Below, piece after piece: positions 16,975-26,051 of a stretch of DNA of 64,000 nucleotides. The stretch comes from Streptomyces sp. SID8352 (GTDB taxonomy: Bacteria; Actinomycetota; Actinomycetes; Streptomycetales; Streptomycetaceae): the NCBI RefSeq assembly GCF_009862265.1, contig NZ_WWGX01000082.1:62001-126000 (forward strand), given 5' to 3'. The stretch's first letter is position 1, and each line of letters begins with the position of its first letter. Under the pieces are notes generated by a model, which saw nothing but the letters and a program-made list of their open reading frames with translations, did no database searches and was not told where the DNA came from. The position numbers were made by a program, and so were the translations under genes.

Positions 16975-17985
16975 TCACTCCAGGGGGACGCTCATCTCGA
17001 TGGAGCGCAGGGCCGCCGCCAGGGCCGTCCCGTCGCCGACGTCGAGGGCGGTGTCCGTCAGCTTGATGACGTGCTCGTCGCCGTGGGCCAGCGCCAGGTC
17101 GACCACCTCGTCGGGGGTGAGGGTGCCCGGCGGGACGTACTCGGCCGGGGCGTCCGGCGCGTACATCGCGGTCACCGCGGCGGACGCCGTCCAGGCTGCC
17201 CGCAGGCTCGGTACCCACAGGGCGCGGGGGAGTGCGGGCAGGGTACGCAGGACGGCGTTGGGCGCGGTGGCGGCGTGGACCAGCATCGTCGCGTCGCCGT
17301 GGCCGTGGGTGGCGTAGCGGTGGGTGGCGGCCCGCACCAGTTCGGTGAGGCGGGCGTACGCGTCGTCCGGGTCCGTCACCGAGGCCGCCCACACCGGCAG
17401 GGCCGTGACGCGGTCGAGCCGGTCGGGGAAGCCGCCCTCCCGCAGGCCGATCGGCGGCACCGCGTCGAGGGCCCCGGCCGCGCCGTCGGCGCCGGGCAGC
17501 GGGGCGGGAGGGGCGACGGGCCGGTGGCGCGCGGCCCAGTAGCCGAGGCCGTGGGCGAGCTCCGTCAGGCGGGGCGCGGTCGTCCCGCCGGACCGCAGGG
17601 TGCGGACGGCGTGGCCCACCCGGATCACCGGATGCGCCGAGCCGCCGTGGATGCCGGGCAGCAGCCGGGGCCACCACTGGGTGAGGACGTCCTGCCAGGG
17701 ACGCTCGGTGATCTCGCGCGTGAAGTGGTCGATCCAGTCGGCAGCGCGGCGCGGATCGCCGAGCGCGGACCGCCAGTCGTCCTCGGTGACCGGGGCGACG
17801 CGGGACGGGAAGTCCTCCAGCCGGTCCGCGTACAGGTCGAGCCAGCGGTGCACCGAGCGCGCCCGTCCGCGGGCGGCGAGGGCCTCGACGGCCATCGGCG
17901 CGTGGTTGGTGAGCCGCCCGAGCCGCTCGGGTCCGGAGGCGTGCAGTCGTTCGAGTGCCTCGTCCAGGGTCCCTGTCGTATCCAT
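16975..17985 (-). CDS. Questin oxidase-like family protein (DUF4243)
   Basis: 336 aa, all-helical in character, with the family's early NHAPMAVEAL motif, WxDVLTQWWPRLLPG and the GGSAHPVIRVGHAVRT segment. Questin oxidases in fungi catalyse Baeyer-Villiger-like ring opening of anthraquinones; many bacterial members have no known role. ATG at 17985 (MDTTGTLDEAL) was preferred; the reading frame continues seven codons further upstream. No biosynthetic genes adjoin it: it lies alone between the nrdJ terminator and the terD hairpin. Family assignment is moderate-to-good, substrate unknown. Confidence 0.7.
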   Translation of the reverse strand: MDTTGTLDEALERLHASGPERLGRLTNHAPMAVEALAARGRARSVHRWLDLYADRLEDFPSRVAPVTEDDWRSALGDPRRAADWIDHFTREITERPWQDVLTQWWPRLLPGIHGGSAHPVIRVGHAVRTLRSGGTTAPRLTELAHGLGYWAARHRPVAPPAPLPGADGAAGALDAVPPIGLREGGFPDRLDRVTALPVWAASVTDPDDAYARLTELVRAATHRYATHGHGDATMLVHAATAPNAVLRTLPALPRALWVPSLRAAWTASAAVTAMYAPDAPAEYVPPGTLTPDEVVDLALAHGDEHVIKLTDTALDVGDGTALAAALRSIEMSVPLE

Positions 17986-18117
17986 GGACGTGACAGTAGG
18001 CAGCACGACCGCTTGGGCGTAACGGGCTGCGGACGTAGGCGGGGCCTAGGTCTCCGGACCGGTGCGGGTGCGGGGCGGGTCCCCGGCCCGGGACCGGGCG
18101 CGCCCGGCCCGCCGCAG

Positions 18118-18155
18118 AGGTAAGGGGCGCCTTCCACAGAAAGCGCCCCTTACCT
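18118..18155 (-). terminator. Terminator downstream of terD-like gene
   Basis: AGGTAAGGGGCGC (18118-18130) pairs perfectly with GCGCCCCTTACCT (18143-18155) over a 12-base loop, 41 bases past the stop of the TerD-like gene. Confidence 0.8.
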
Positions 18156-18195
18156 TCGTGGGGGCTCCGCCGCGTGCGCGGGGCCCCGCCTCGGG

Positions 18196-18729
18196 TCAGG
18201 GGCGGCCGAGGCCGCCCATGGCGCGGATGAAGCCGGACGGGTCGCCGGCAAAGCCGTGCACGCCCGCGCGGAACTGCCAGGCGCCCGCGCCGTCCCGGAC
18301 GAACTCCCCGACCACCGCCGCCGTCGCCTCCGGCACCCCGGCGAAGTCCTCCGTGGCCAGGTCGGTGTACCGCTCGCGGATGCGCAGCCCGGGGCCGGAG
18401 ACCCCGGAGAAGGTCCGCCGCCCCGCCGACTGCTGGATGACCACGCCGACCACCACGCGCGTGTACCGGGGGTCCAGGCGTTCCAGGTCCAGCGTCATCA
18501 CCTCGTCGTAGCCGAAGCCCCGGCCGTCGGTGCTGTCGCGGTTGAGGAAGATCGTCCCGTCGGGGGAGCGGCTGTCGAAGTGCACCACGTAGGCCGCGTC
18601 GCCGTGGGGGGCGTCCGCCGTGTACGTCCCGGCGACCAGGTCCAGATCGGTCGGCGGCTCCCCCGCCGGACTCGGATTCCACCGCAGCGCGACCTCGATC
18701 GTGCCGTTCCCCTTGCTGAGGCCGTTCAC
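18196..18729 (-). CDS. TerD family protein
   Basis: 177 aa, a single TerD domain: IEVALRWNPS, DLDLVAG, FLNRDSTDGRGFGYDEVMTLDL and a VVGVVIQQ core. TerD domains bind calcium through clustered Asp residues and occur in tellurite/stress-resistance operons and in Streptomyces development loci. The GTG at 18729 (VNGLSKGNG) is the standard start for short TerD proteins and has GGAAGGGGAA upstream; the longer frame adds a basic tail that I do not believe. It is a solitary copy without terB/terC neighbours. Confidence 0.88.
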   Translation of the reverse strand: MNGLSKGNGTIEVALRWNPSPAGEPPTDLDLVAGTYTADAPHGDAAYVVHFDSRSPDGTIFLNRDSTDGRGFGYDEVMTLDLERLDPRYTRVVVGVVIQQSAGRRTFSGVSGPGLRIRERYTDLATEDFAGVPEATAAVVGEFVRDGAGAWQFRAGVHGFAGDPSGFIRAMGGLGRP

Positions 18730-18884
18730 AGGCTTCCCCTTCCCGGTTTCCCGTCCCGTCCGCGGCCCAACTGCCGGACGGCGACGGCAATTTGTCCATC
18801 CTGCCACGTGGGTGCGGGGGATCGGGGGAGAGCGGTCGCGCCGGAGGTGGCCGGTGTCGCGCCCCCTGGCCTTACCATGGCGCG

Positions 18885-19490
18885 GTGCTGGTCAAGTGGA
18901 TGCGCTGCACCGTGGTGGACCGCCGCGGTTTCGAGCGCGGGCAGCGGAAGTGGGCGGGGCTTCCGGGGGAGCCGGGTTTCCGGGGGCAGGGCGGCGGCTG
19001 GAGCCGGCTGCGGCCGGACGTGGCGCACGTCTTCGCGTTCTGGGAGAGCCGCGCCTTCTACGACTCCTTCATGGCCCGCTCCCACGACCGGCTGGCCTCG
19101 GCCCAGTCGGGCACCTTCAAGGACGCCCAGGTCCGCCTCTTCGACCACCGCTTCGACGTGAAGACCGGGTTCGAGCCCCGGTTCACCGACGCCGACCTCG
19201 TCAGGGTGGCGCTCTGCCGGGTCCACGAGGACCGGGCCGAGCACTTCGCGCTGATGCAGGAGAAGGTCTGGAACCCGGCCATGGCCGGGTCGCCCGGCAT
19301 GCTCCGGGGCATGTTCGGCGAGGCCTCCGGCAGCGAGTACCTGGTGCTGTCGATGTGGCGGTCGGCCGCCGAGCACGGGAAGTACCGCATCGAGCGGGTG
19401 GAGCGGCTGGCCCTGCGCGCCCAGACCCACTCCGACCTCGCCGCCCTGACCGGGGACGTCGTGGAACTCGAGCCCTCCTGGACGGTCTGA
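18885..19490 (+). CDS. DUF4937 / YdbC-type monooxygenase-like protein
   Basis: 201 aa with two related dimeric ferredoxin-like halves: LVKWMRCTVV...FAFWESRAFYDSFM and VALCRVHEDRAEHF...LVLSMWRSAAEHGKY. This is the DUF4937/antibiotic-biosynthesis-monooxygenase-like fold; no cofactor or reaction is established. The GTG at 18885 lies 6 bases after a -10-like TACCAT (18873-18878), so the mRNA is probably leaderless. It diverges from the TerD gene. Confidence 0.75.
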   Translation: MLVKWMRCTVVDRRGFERGQRKWAGLPGEPGFRGQGGGWSRLRPDVAHVFAFWESRAFYDSFMARSHDRLASAQSGTFKDAQVRLFDHRFDVKTGFEPRFTDADLVRVALCRVHEDRAEHFALMQEKVWNPAMAGSPGMLRGMFGEASGSEYLVLSMWRSAAEHGKYRIERVERLALRAQTHSDLAALTGDVVELEPSWTV

Positions 19491-19608
19491 CCGGAGCCGG
19501 AGCCGGAGCCGGAGCCGTGCCCGGCCGGGTCCGGTCCGGTGGTGTGACCTGTGCCGTAGGAGGCCCCGCGAACGCCCGGTTCCGCCGCGCACGATCTAGG
19601 GTTCTGGC

Positions 19609-20268
19609 ATGGCACGACCACGACGCATCGTTCTTGTCCGGCACGGCGAGTCGACGGGCAATGTCGATGACAGCGTGTACGAGCGCGTTCCCGACCACGC
19701 GCTGGCCCTCACCGAGCAGGGCCGGGCCCAGGCGGAGGAGACGGGCGAGCGGCTCAGGGCGGTCTTCGACGGCGAGCGCGTCAGCGTCTACGTCTCCCCG
19801 TACCGCCGCACCCACCAGACGCTCCAGGCGTTCGGGCTCGACCCGGCGCTGATACGCGTCCGGGAGGAGCCCCGGCTGCGGGAGCAGGACTGGGGCAACT
19901 GGCAGGAGCGCGACGACGTGCGCAGCCAGAAGACCTTCCGCGACACCTACGGCCACTTCTACTACCGCTTCGCCCAGGGCGAGTCCGGCGCGGACGTCTA
20001 CGACCGGGTCGGCAACTTCCTGGAGAGCCTCTTCCGCAGCTTCGAGGCGCCCGACCACCCGCCGAACGTGCTGCTCGTCACCCACGGCCTGGCCATGCGG
20101 CTGTTCTGCATGCGCTGGTTCCACTGGACGGTCGCCGAGTTCGAGTCGCTGGTCAACCCGGGGAACGGCGAGACGCGGATGCTCGTTCTGGGGGAGAACG
20201 GCAAGTACACGCTGGACCGGCCCTTCGAGCGCTGGCGGGAGCCGGAGCCGTACGGGATCACTGGATAG
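19609..20268 (+). CDS. Histidine phosphatase family protein
   Basis: 219 aa with the RHGES phosphohistidine motif (R11-H12-G13) and a second catalytic His near residue 159 (LLVTHGLAMR), the two-histidine site of phosphoglycerate-mutase-like phosphatases. The YRRTHQTLQAFG and LREQDWGNWQ motifs are typical. Substrate unknown. A -10-like TAGGGT (19597-19602) six bases before the ATG suggests a leaderless transcript. The ADP-ribosylglycohydrolase gene begins 10 bases after its stop, so the two probably form an operon. Confidence 0.9.
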   Translation: MARPRRIVLVRHGESTGNVDDSVYERVPDHALALTEQGRAQAEETGERLRAVFDGERVSVYVSPYRRTHQTLQAFGLDPALIRVREEPRLREQDWGNWQERDDVRSQKTFRDTYGHFYYRFAQGESGADVYDRVGNFLESLFRSFEAPDHPPNVLLVTHGLAMRLFCMRWFHWTVAEFESLVNPGNGETRMLVLGENGKYTLDRPFERWREPEPYGITG

Positions 20269-20278
20269 AGGCGGGGCG

Positions 20279-21205
20279 ATGACATCCGACGCGGCTGATT
20301 CTTCTTCCGGCGGGCGCCTGGTCCGCGCCCTGGGCAGTCTGCGCGGGCTGTCGGTGGGCGACGCGCTGGGCGCGCGGTTCGCCCTGCCCGCGAACTACCC
20401 CCTGCTGGAGCGCCGTGAGCTGCCGCCCGGCCCCTGGAGGTGGACCGACGACACCGAGATGGCGTGCTCCGTGGTCGCCGTGCTGGCCGCCCACCACCGG
20501 GTCGACCAGGACGCGCTGGCCCGCTCCTTCGCCCGGCGTCACGACTCCGCGCGCGGCTACGGCCCCGCCGTGGACCGGCTGCTGGGCCGGGTCCGGGAGG
20601 GCGGTGACTGGAGCGCGCTGGCCGCCGGTCTCTTCAACGGGCAGGGCTCCTGGGGCAACGGCGCCGCGATGCGCATCGCGCCCCTGGGCGCCTGGTACGC
20701 GGACGATCCGGAGCAGGCGACCCACCAGGCCGAGATCTCGGCGTACCCCACGCACCAGCACCGGGAGGCGGTGGTCGGCGCCATGGCGGTGGCCGCCGCG
20801 GCCGCCCTGGCCGCGGACCCCGCGGGCCCGCCCGGGGCGCACGGCCTGCTGGACGGGGTGATCGCCCTGGTGCCCGGGCGCAGCGCGGTCGGGGCGGGGC
20901 TGCGGCGGGCCCGGGACATGCTCGACTACGGCGACGCGGTCACCGTCGCGGCCGTCCTGGGCTGCGGGCGGCGTACGACGGCGCACGACACGGTGCCGTT
21001 CGCCCTCTGGTCCGCGGCGCGCTCCCTCGGTGACTACGAGGAGGCGTTCTGGACCACCGCCGGTGTCGGCGGTGATGTGGACACGACCTGCGCCATCGTG
21101 GGCGGGGTCCTCGCGGCGGGCCGGGCGGGCGCGCCGCCGGACCTGTGGACGGAGCGGACGGAGGCGCTGCCGGACTGGCCGGCGGCATCGGCCCGGACGG
21201 ACTGA
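20279..21205 (+). CDS. ADP-ribosylglycohydrolase family protein
   Basis: 308 aa, DraG/ARH fold. DDTEM (residues 57-61) and GGDVDTTC near the C-terminus supply the paired Asp/Thr ligands of the two magnesium ions. The family removes ADP-ribose from proteins, nucleic acids or small molecules. It follows the histidine phosphatase gene by 10 bases, suggesting coupled expression. The particular ADP-ribosylated target cannot be inferred. Confidence 0.88.
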   Translation: MTSDAADSSSGGRLVRALGSLRGLSVGDALGARFALPANYPLLERRELPPGPWRWTDDTEMACSVVAVLAAHHRVDQDALARSFARRHDSARGYGPAVDRLLGRVREGGDWSALAAGLFNGQGSWGNGAAMRIAPLGAWYADDPEQATHQAEISAYPTHQHREAVVGAMAVAAAAALAADPAGPPGAHGLLDGVIALVPGRSAVGAGLRRARDMLDYGDAVTVAAVLGCGRRTTAHDTVPFALWSAARSLGDYEEAFWTTAGVGGDVDTTCAIVGGVLAAGRAGAPPDLWTERTEALPDWPAASARTD

Positions 21206-21578
21206 CCACCCGGGCCCGGCACGGAGGCCCGGTCCCCGGCGGGTACCCCGGGCCGCGTGCTCCGCGAACCGCGCCCCCGCACCGGCCCCCGTGGCCTGCA
21301 CACCCGTGCCGCGCACCGCGCACCCGCGTCCCGGCGCACCCGTGCCCCGCACACCCGGGCCCGCGCCCCGCACACCCGGCCCCGTCGCACACCCGGCCCC
21401 GCGCCCCGTACACAGGGCCCCGCCCCCGGGCGCCCGCGCCCCCATGCCCCTGGGCGGGCGCCTGGGCACCCGTGCCCCTGGGCCCCGCACGGCCGGGGCG
21501 CCGACGGGAGCGGTCGCCACCCGTCGGCGCCCCGGCCGGTCTCCCGACGGCACCTCCGACCCCCGTACGGCGGTGCCG
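21206..21578. other. 373-base GC-rich spacer
   Basis: No gene supported. It is dominated by irregular repeats of CACCCG and GCCCC strings (especially 21330-21420). GACGGCACC (21546-21554) pairs with GGTGCCGTC (21572-21580), overlapping the MFS stop codon, and could be a weak terminator. Confidence 0.5.
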
Positions 21579-23126
21579 TCAGCCCATCCCCGGGCCCGCC
21601 GAGCCGGACAGGGCCTCCAGGTCGCTCCTGCGGACCCGGATCACCAGCGCTGCGGTGGCGAGGGCGAGCACGGCCATGGCCGCCGCCGGGACGAAGGCCG
21701 CCGAGATGCCCTGGGCCAGCACCTCGTGCCCCCACGGCGCGGGCAGTTGGTGGGTCCGCGCCAGCTCGGCCTTCTGCTCCGCCGAACCGTTCGCCATGAG
21801 GTCCGGGAGCTGCTTCTTCGCCTCGTCCCTGCTCGCCGTGCCGAACACGGTGGTCAGGATGGCCAGCCCGATGGAGCCGCCCACCTGCTGCATCGCGTTG
21901 AGCAGGCCGGACGCCGCTCCCGCCTCGTGCGGGGCGACCCCGGAGACCGCCGTGAGCGTCAGCGTCACGAAGTTCAGGCCCATGCCGAAGCCGAAGACCA
22001 GCATCGGCCCGAGCACTCCGCCGACGTAGGAGCTGCCCGAGTCGAGGAGGGTCTGCCAGCCGAGGCCCACCGCCGCGAGCGCCGAGCCGGCCACCATGAA
22101 CGGCTTGGGGCCGAACACCGGCAGGAACCGCTGCGACAGCCCCGCCCCCAGCGCGATCACCACGGTGACCGGCAGGAAGGCCAGACCGGCCTGGATGGGC
22201 GTGTAGCCGAGCACGTTCTGGACGAACAGCACGATGTAGAAGAACATCCCGAACATGGCCGCGGCCAGGCTCAGCATGATCACGTAGGTGCCCGAGCGGT
22301 TGCGGTCGGCGAACATGCGCAGTGGGGTGATCGGTTCCCTGGCCCGCGACTCGATGAACACGAAGGCGGCCAGCAGGACCAGGGCGGCGGCGAACGACCC
22401 GACGGTCAGGGAGTCCCGCCAGCCCTCGTCGGCGGCCCGGATGAACCCGTAGACGAGCAGCGCCATCCCGCCCGTCGAGGTCACGGCCCCGGCGATGTCG
22501 AAGCGCCCCGAGTGGCGCGGGGACTCGCTGATGTAGAGCGGTGCGAGCGCGGCGATCAGCAGGCCGATCGGCACGTTGACGAAGAGCACCCACCGCCAGT
22601 CGAGCCACTCGGTGAGCATGCCGCCCGCCAGCAGGCCGATCGCGCCGCCGCCCGCCGATACGGCCGCGAAGACGCCGAAGGCCCGGTTCCGCTCGGGTCC
22701 CTCGGCGAAGGTGGTGGTGATCAGCGCCAGTGAGGTGGGCGAGGCTATCGCGCCGCCGGCGCCCTGGAGCACACGGGCCGCGAGGAGCTGCCACGGCTCC
22801 TGGGCGAAGCCGCCGAGCAGCGAGGCGGCGGTGAAGAGCAGGATGCCGGCCATGAAGACCCGGCGCCGCCCGAGGATGTCCCCGGCCCGGCCGCCGAGCA
22901 GCAGCAGGCCGCCGAAGGTGAGGGTGTAGGCGCTGACCACCCAGGTGAGGTCGGTGGTGCTGAACGCCAGCGCGTCTTGAATGTGCGGGAGAGCGATGTT
23001 CACAATCGTCGCGTCGAGTACGACCATGAGCTGGCACGCCGCGATGACGGCGAGCGCGATGCCGGGATGCCCGTCCCGGCGGGCGGCGCCCGGTTTCCGG
23101 TCTTCTACCGAAGGAGAGGTGGTCAC
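21579..23126 (-). CDS. MFS drug efflux transporter, DHA2 (EmrB/QacA) family
   Basis: 515 aa with about 14 hydrophobic segments. Family motifs include LDATIVNIALPHIQ in TM1, LTWVVSAYTL in TM2, GGRAGDILGRRRVF in loop 2-3 and a TM5 antiporter-like GGAIGLLAGG. It should export amphiphilic drugs or a metabolite by proton antiport. The GTG at 23126 has GGGGGATA about 6 bases upstream. Its promoter (-35 TTGCGT, -10 TACGGT, 18-base spacer) overlaps two palindromic operators, and a TetR gene diverges from it, so it is probably repressed by that protein and induced by its ligand. Confidence 0.92.
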   Translation of the reverse strand: MTTSPSVEDRKPGAARRDGHPGIALAVIAACQLMVVLDATIVNIALPHIQDALAFSTTDLTWVVSAYTLTFGGLLLLGGRAGDILGRRRVFMAGILLFTAASLLGGFAQEPWQLLAARVLQGAGGAIASPTSLALITTTFAEGPERNRAFGVFAAVSAGGGAIGLLAGGMLTEWLDWRWVLFVNVPIGLLIAALAPLYISESPRHSGRFDIAGAVTSTGGMALLVYGFIRAADEGWRDSLTVGSFAAALVLLAAFVFIESRAREPITPLRMFADRNRSGTYVIMLSLAAAMFGMFFYIVLFVQNVLGYTPIQAGLAFLPVTVVIALGAGLSQRFLPVFGPKPFMVAGSALAAVGLGWQTLLDSGSSYVGGVLGPMLVFGFGMGLNFVTLTLTAVSGVAPHEAGAASGLLNAMQQVGGSIGLAILTTVFGTASRDEAKKQLPDLMANGSAEQKAELARTHQLPAPWGHEVLAQGISAAFVPAAAMAVLALATAALVIRVRRSDLEALSGSAGPGMG

Positions 23127-23149
23127 GTGGGTATCCCCCAGGAATGAAT

Positions 23150-23220
23150 CAGTGAACGCTTGCGTTCACTGTTGTGCCGACCGTAGCGACTCCCGAACAG
23201 TGAACGCAACCGTTCACTGT
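23150..23220. promoter_or_regulatory. Two palindromic operators over the MFS promoter
   Basis: Site 1 is a perfect palindrome, CAGTGAACGC-TT-GCGTTCACTG (23150-23171). Site 2 has perfect 10-bp arms ACAGTGAACG (23197-23206) and CGTTCACTGT (23211-23220). Centres are 48 bp apart. The MFS -35 (23209-23204) lies in site 2, the -10 is 23185-23180, and site 1 covers the expected start of transcription. Confidence 0.85.
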
Positions 23221-23314
23221 CGACGCCGCGCTCCGTCCCCCTGCTCCGGGTGCGCCCGTCGCCGGTCCCGACCCGACCCGCTCCGCTACCCCGTACCGCT
23301 CCTGGAGATCCCCC

Positions 23315-23935
23315 ATGGTTGCTTCGCACCGGACTGCCGAGTCCGTCCCGACGCCCTCCCGCCGGCGCGGCGCCGTCCTGGAACGCGCCATCCTCGACGC
23401 CGCGCTGGAGCAGCTCGGCACCGTCGGCTGGAACGGCCTCACCATGGAGGGGGTGGCCGTCGCCGCCCGCACCGGCAAGGCCGCCGTCTACCGCCGCTGG
23501 CCCTCGAAGCAGGAGCTGGTCGCCGATGCCCTGCGCTCGGCCCTGCCCGGCCTGGAGGCCGTCCCCGACCTCGGCGGCGTCCGCGACGACCTGCTCTGGC
23601 TCTGCCTGCGGGTCCGCGACGCGATGTTCTCCCGGTCCGGCTGCGCCCTCCGCTCGGTGATTCACGAATGCGATCCGGCGGACGCCGAGGGCTTCCGGGC
23701 CGTGATCCTCGGAGGGCTGGTCGGGCCCACCGTCGCCATGCTCCGCCAGGTCATCGTCCGTGGTGCGGAGCGTGGAGAGGTGCGCCCGGACGCGGCCGAC
23801 GGCCATCTCGTCGATGTGATCCCGGCGATGATGATGTACCGCACCAAGGTGTACGGCAGCGAATGGGCGGACGGTGAGATCGAGGAGCTGATCGACCGGG
23901 TGATGGTTCCGCTGCTGCGCCCGACGGGAACCTGA
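23315..23935 (+). CDS. TetR family transcriptional repressor
   Basis: 206 aa. N-terminal helix-turn-helix (ILDAALEQLGTVGWNGLTMEGVAVAARTGKAAVYRRWPSK, about residues 25-65) followed by a helical ligand-binding domain of TetR_C type. It diverges from the MFS pump gene, and the shared spacer holds two GTGAACG-type palindromes, so it most likely represses both genes. Start: ATG 23315 with GGAGA about 8 bases upstream. The inducer is probably a pump substrate; its identity is unknown. Confidence 0.92.
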   Translation: MVASHRTAESVPTPSRRRGAVLERAILDAALEQLGTVGWNGLTMEGVAVAARTGKAAVYRRWPSKQELVADALRSALPGLEAVPDLGGVRDDLLWLCLRVRDAMFSRSGCALRSVIHECDPADAEGFRAVILGGLVGPTVAMLRQVIVRGAERGEVRPDAADGHLVDVIPAMMMYRTKVYGSEWADGEIEELIDRVMVPLLRPTGT

Positions 23936-24019
23936 CGGGCCGTCCTCCGCCGGGTGTGGAGGGCTTGTGGGGACCGGGGGTGTCGCGGCGCGCCCGGTGC
24001 GGCGTACGCTAGGGGCGCC

Positions 24020-24721
24020 ATGCCGTACGAACAACCCACCCACACCGTCGAGCGCTCCCTCCGCGCAACGACCGGAGCGAAGATCATCGCCGGTGTCGAC
24101 GAGGTCGGGCGGGGCGCGTGGGCCGGTCCGGTCACCGTCTGCGCGGCCGTCACCGGGCTCCGCAGGCCCCCGGAGGGGCTCACCGACTCCAAGCTGCTCA
24201 CCGTCAGGCGCCGCACGGCGCTCGCGGCCGAACTGCGCACCTGGGTCACGTCCTACGCCCTCGGGCACTCCTCCCCGGAGGAGATCGACGCCCTGGGCAT
24301 GACGGCGGCGCTGCGGCTCGCGGCGGTGCGCGCCCTGGAGGGCCTGCCCGTCCGGCCCGACGCCGTCATCCTCGACGGCAAGCACGACTACCTCGGTGCG
24401 CCCTGGAAGGTCCGTACGGTCATCAAGGGCGACCAGTCCTGCGTCGCCGTCGCGGCGGCCTCGGTGATCGCCAAGGTCCAGCGCGACGGTGCGATGGCCG
24501 AACTGGGCACCGACCACGCGGACTTCGGGTTCGCGGACAATGCCGGGTATCCGTCCCCCGTGCACCGGGCCGCGCTGGAGACGCGGGGCCCCACCCCCTA
24601 CCACCGGTTGTCGTGGGCGTATCTTGATGCGCTGCCCCAGTGGCGGCACCTGAAGAAGGCCCGCAGCGGGGCGGACGGAAGCGTTCCGGAGATCGTGGGT
24701 CAGCTCGGCTTCGATTTCTGA
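24020..24721 (+). CDS. rnhB: Ribonuclease HII
   Basis: 233 aa. Removes ribonucleotides misincorporated into DNA and RNA primers. Catalytic acidic residues are visible in AGVDEVGRGAWAGP (D27, E28), ILDGKHDY and the distal DFGFADNAGY segment. The ATG at 24020 (MPYEQPTHTVERS) follows AGGGGCGCC and a -10-like TACGCT, so the leader is very short; an upstream ATG has no support. It precedes a conserved hypothetical gene by 68 bases. Confidence 0.95.
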   Translation: MPYEQPTHTVERSLRATTGAKIIAGVDEVGRGAWAGPVTVCAAVTGLRRPPEGLTDSKLLTVRRRTALAAELRTWVTSYALGHSSPEEIDALGMTAALRLAAVRALEGLPVRPDAVILDGKHDYLGAPWKVRTVIKGDQSCVAVAAASVIAKVQRDGAMAELGTDHADFGFADNAGYPSPVHRAALETRGPTPYHRLSWAYLDALPQWRHLKKARSGADGSVPEIVGQLGFDF

Positions 24722-24789
24722 CGAATCCGGTCGCGCGGATGTGTCACCTGCCCGCGCGTACCGCACCAATGTTTGATTAACATCAGCCC

Positions 24790-25431
24790 ATGCCTCTCAT
24801 TCCCGAGGAGCCTCAGATTCACGAGAAGGCCCAGGGTCCCCGCGCCACTCCGGCTACCGGCCGCACCGCGCCGACCCCCCGCCCCGTCCCCGGCCCCCGC
24901 CCCGCGGCTCCGCCGCGCCCCGGTCGTCCCGGCCCCCCGCGGCCGACGGCACCGGCGCAACGCGCCCCGCGCGAGGCGGCCGAGACCGAGCCCGTTCCGT
25001 CGGGCCCGGCCGTCACCGCTCCGGCGGTCACGGCCACTGCCACTCCGCAGCTCCAGGTGATCCCGGCTGCCCCCGAGGGCGCCCTGGACGCCGCCGAGGA
25101 AGCGGTCGACCTGCTGCTCGACTCGGGCCGCTCTCCCGGTGAGGTGCTGGTGATCACCACCGGTCGACCGCATCCGTGGGCCGCCCATGAGCTCTCCTTC
25201 GGCGACGCCGCCTACTGGGCGCAGCACGACGCCGGCGACGACGTGTTCTACGCGGACGCCGCCGTCGCGGGCCGTGCCGCGTCGCGGCCCGTCGTCGTGG
25301 TCGCGCTCAACGGCGGTTCCGAGGACGCGGCGGGTACCGCCCTGTCCACGGCCCGTGCCCGGGCCGGCGCTCTGATGATCGTCTGCGGCGACCCGCAGAA
25401 CGTCGAATCGGCGCTGGGCGCGGGCGTCTAG
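24790..25431 (+). CDS. Conserved hypothetical protein, disordered N-half and compact C-half
   Basis: 213 aa, no family recognised with certainty. Residues 12-85 are Pro/Ala/Arg-rich and probably disordered. Residues 95-213 look folded: EEAVDLLLDSGRSPGEVLVITT, YADAAVA, VVVVALNG and GALMIVCGDP. The order resembles the closing part of UvrD/PIF1-type helicases (a strand ending CGDP) without any ATPase motifs, but that is only an impression. It sits between rnhB and recQ, a genome-maintenance neighbourhood. No clear ribosome binding site is seen before ATG 24790. Confidence 0.65.
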   Translation: MPLIPEEPQIHEKAQGPRATPATGRTAPTPRPVPGPRPAAPPRPGRPGPPRPTAPAQRAPREAAETEPVPSGPAVTAPAVTATATPQLQVIPAAPEGALDAAEEAVDLLLDSGRSPGEVLVITTGRPHPWAAHELSFGDAAYWAQHDAGDDVFYADAAVAGRAASRPVVVVALNGGSEDAAGTALSTARARAGALMIVCGDPQNVESALGAGV

Positions 25432-25491
25432 GGTCTTTCGTCTGGATCGGGCCGGATTCCGCGAGCCCGGCATGATCCAAACGAGAGGCCC
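25431..25491. terminator. Long imperfect hairpin, terminator or dispersed element
   Basis: Outer arms 25431-25448 and 25474-25491 pair at 15 of 18 positions, two of the exceptions being G-T wobbles, with an inner GCCGG/CCGGC stem. It begins at the last base of the preceding stop codon. It could be the gene's terminator; its length, branching and TCTGGATC/GATCCAAA ends also resemble a small dispersed element. Confidence 0.6.
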
Positions 25492-26051
25492 CAGCCCGGC
25501 GCCCGCCGGACCGAACGGTGCCGCCGTCCGTCCGCCCCGCCGCTCCGGCCACCGGCCGGTCCGGTGGGCGAGCGGCGGCCGGGGCCGGGCGGGGTGGCGT
25601 GGCCCATCGGGTCGTGGCACCTTCGCCGCGGCCCGCTCCGCCATGCCCGGGTACGGCCGGGACGGGCGGCCCGCACCGGTGGCACGGCCTCCGGGCACGC
25701 ACGGGGTGCGGCGATCCGGCGGCACCGTCATGTCCGGGGTTCCGGCGGCCTCCGGGGGCGCCCGGCGTGCCGTGCGGCGTGCCGGGGGCGTGACATCGCC
25801 CGCCGGCGGGCGTGTGCCGTCCCGGCTCCGCCGGGCGTTCCGCCCCGGCGCCGCGGCGCGTGCCGTCGAGGTGCTCCGGGGCGCGGACGTACGGGAGTCG
25901 GGCCCTCGGGGCGCGGCACCGCGGGCCGCTCCCGGTGCGGGCGCGCGGCGGTTCACGGGCGGGGGCCGCGGCCGGGCGATGAGCGGTGCCGTGTCGGGCG
26001 GGTCCGTTCCGGGCCGCCGGTGCGGCCCACCGGTGCTCCGGTGCGCCCGGC
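25492..26051. other. 560-base gap without supported gene
   Basis: Open frames here are Arg/Pro/Gly-rich with no conserved motif or ribosome binding site, and overlap each other on both strands. I see nothing else. Confidence 0.5.
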
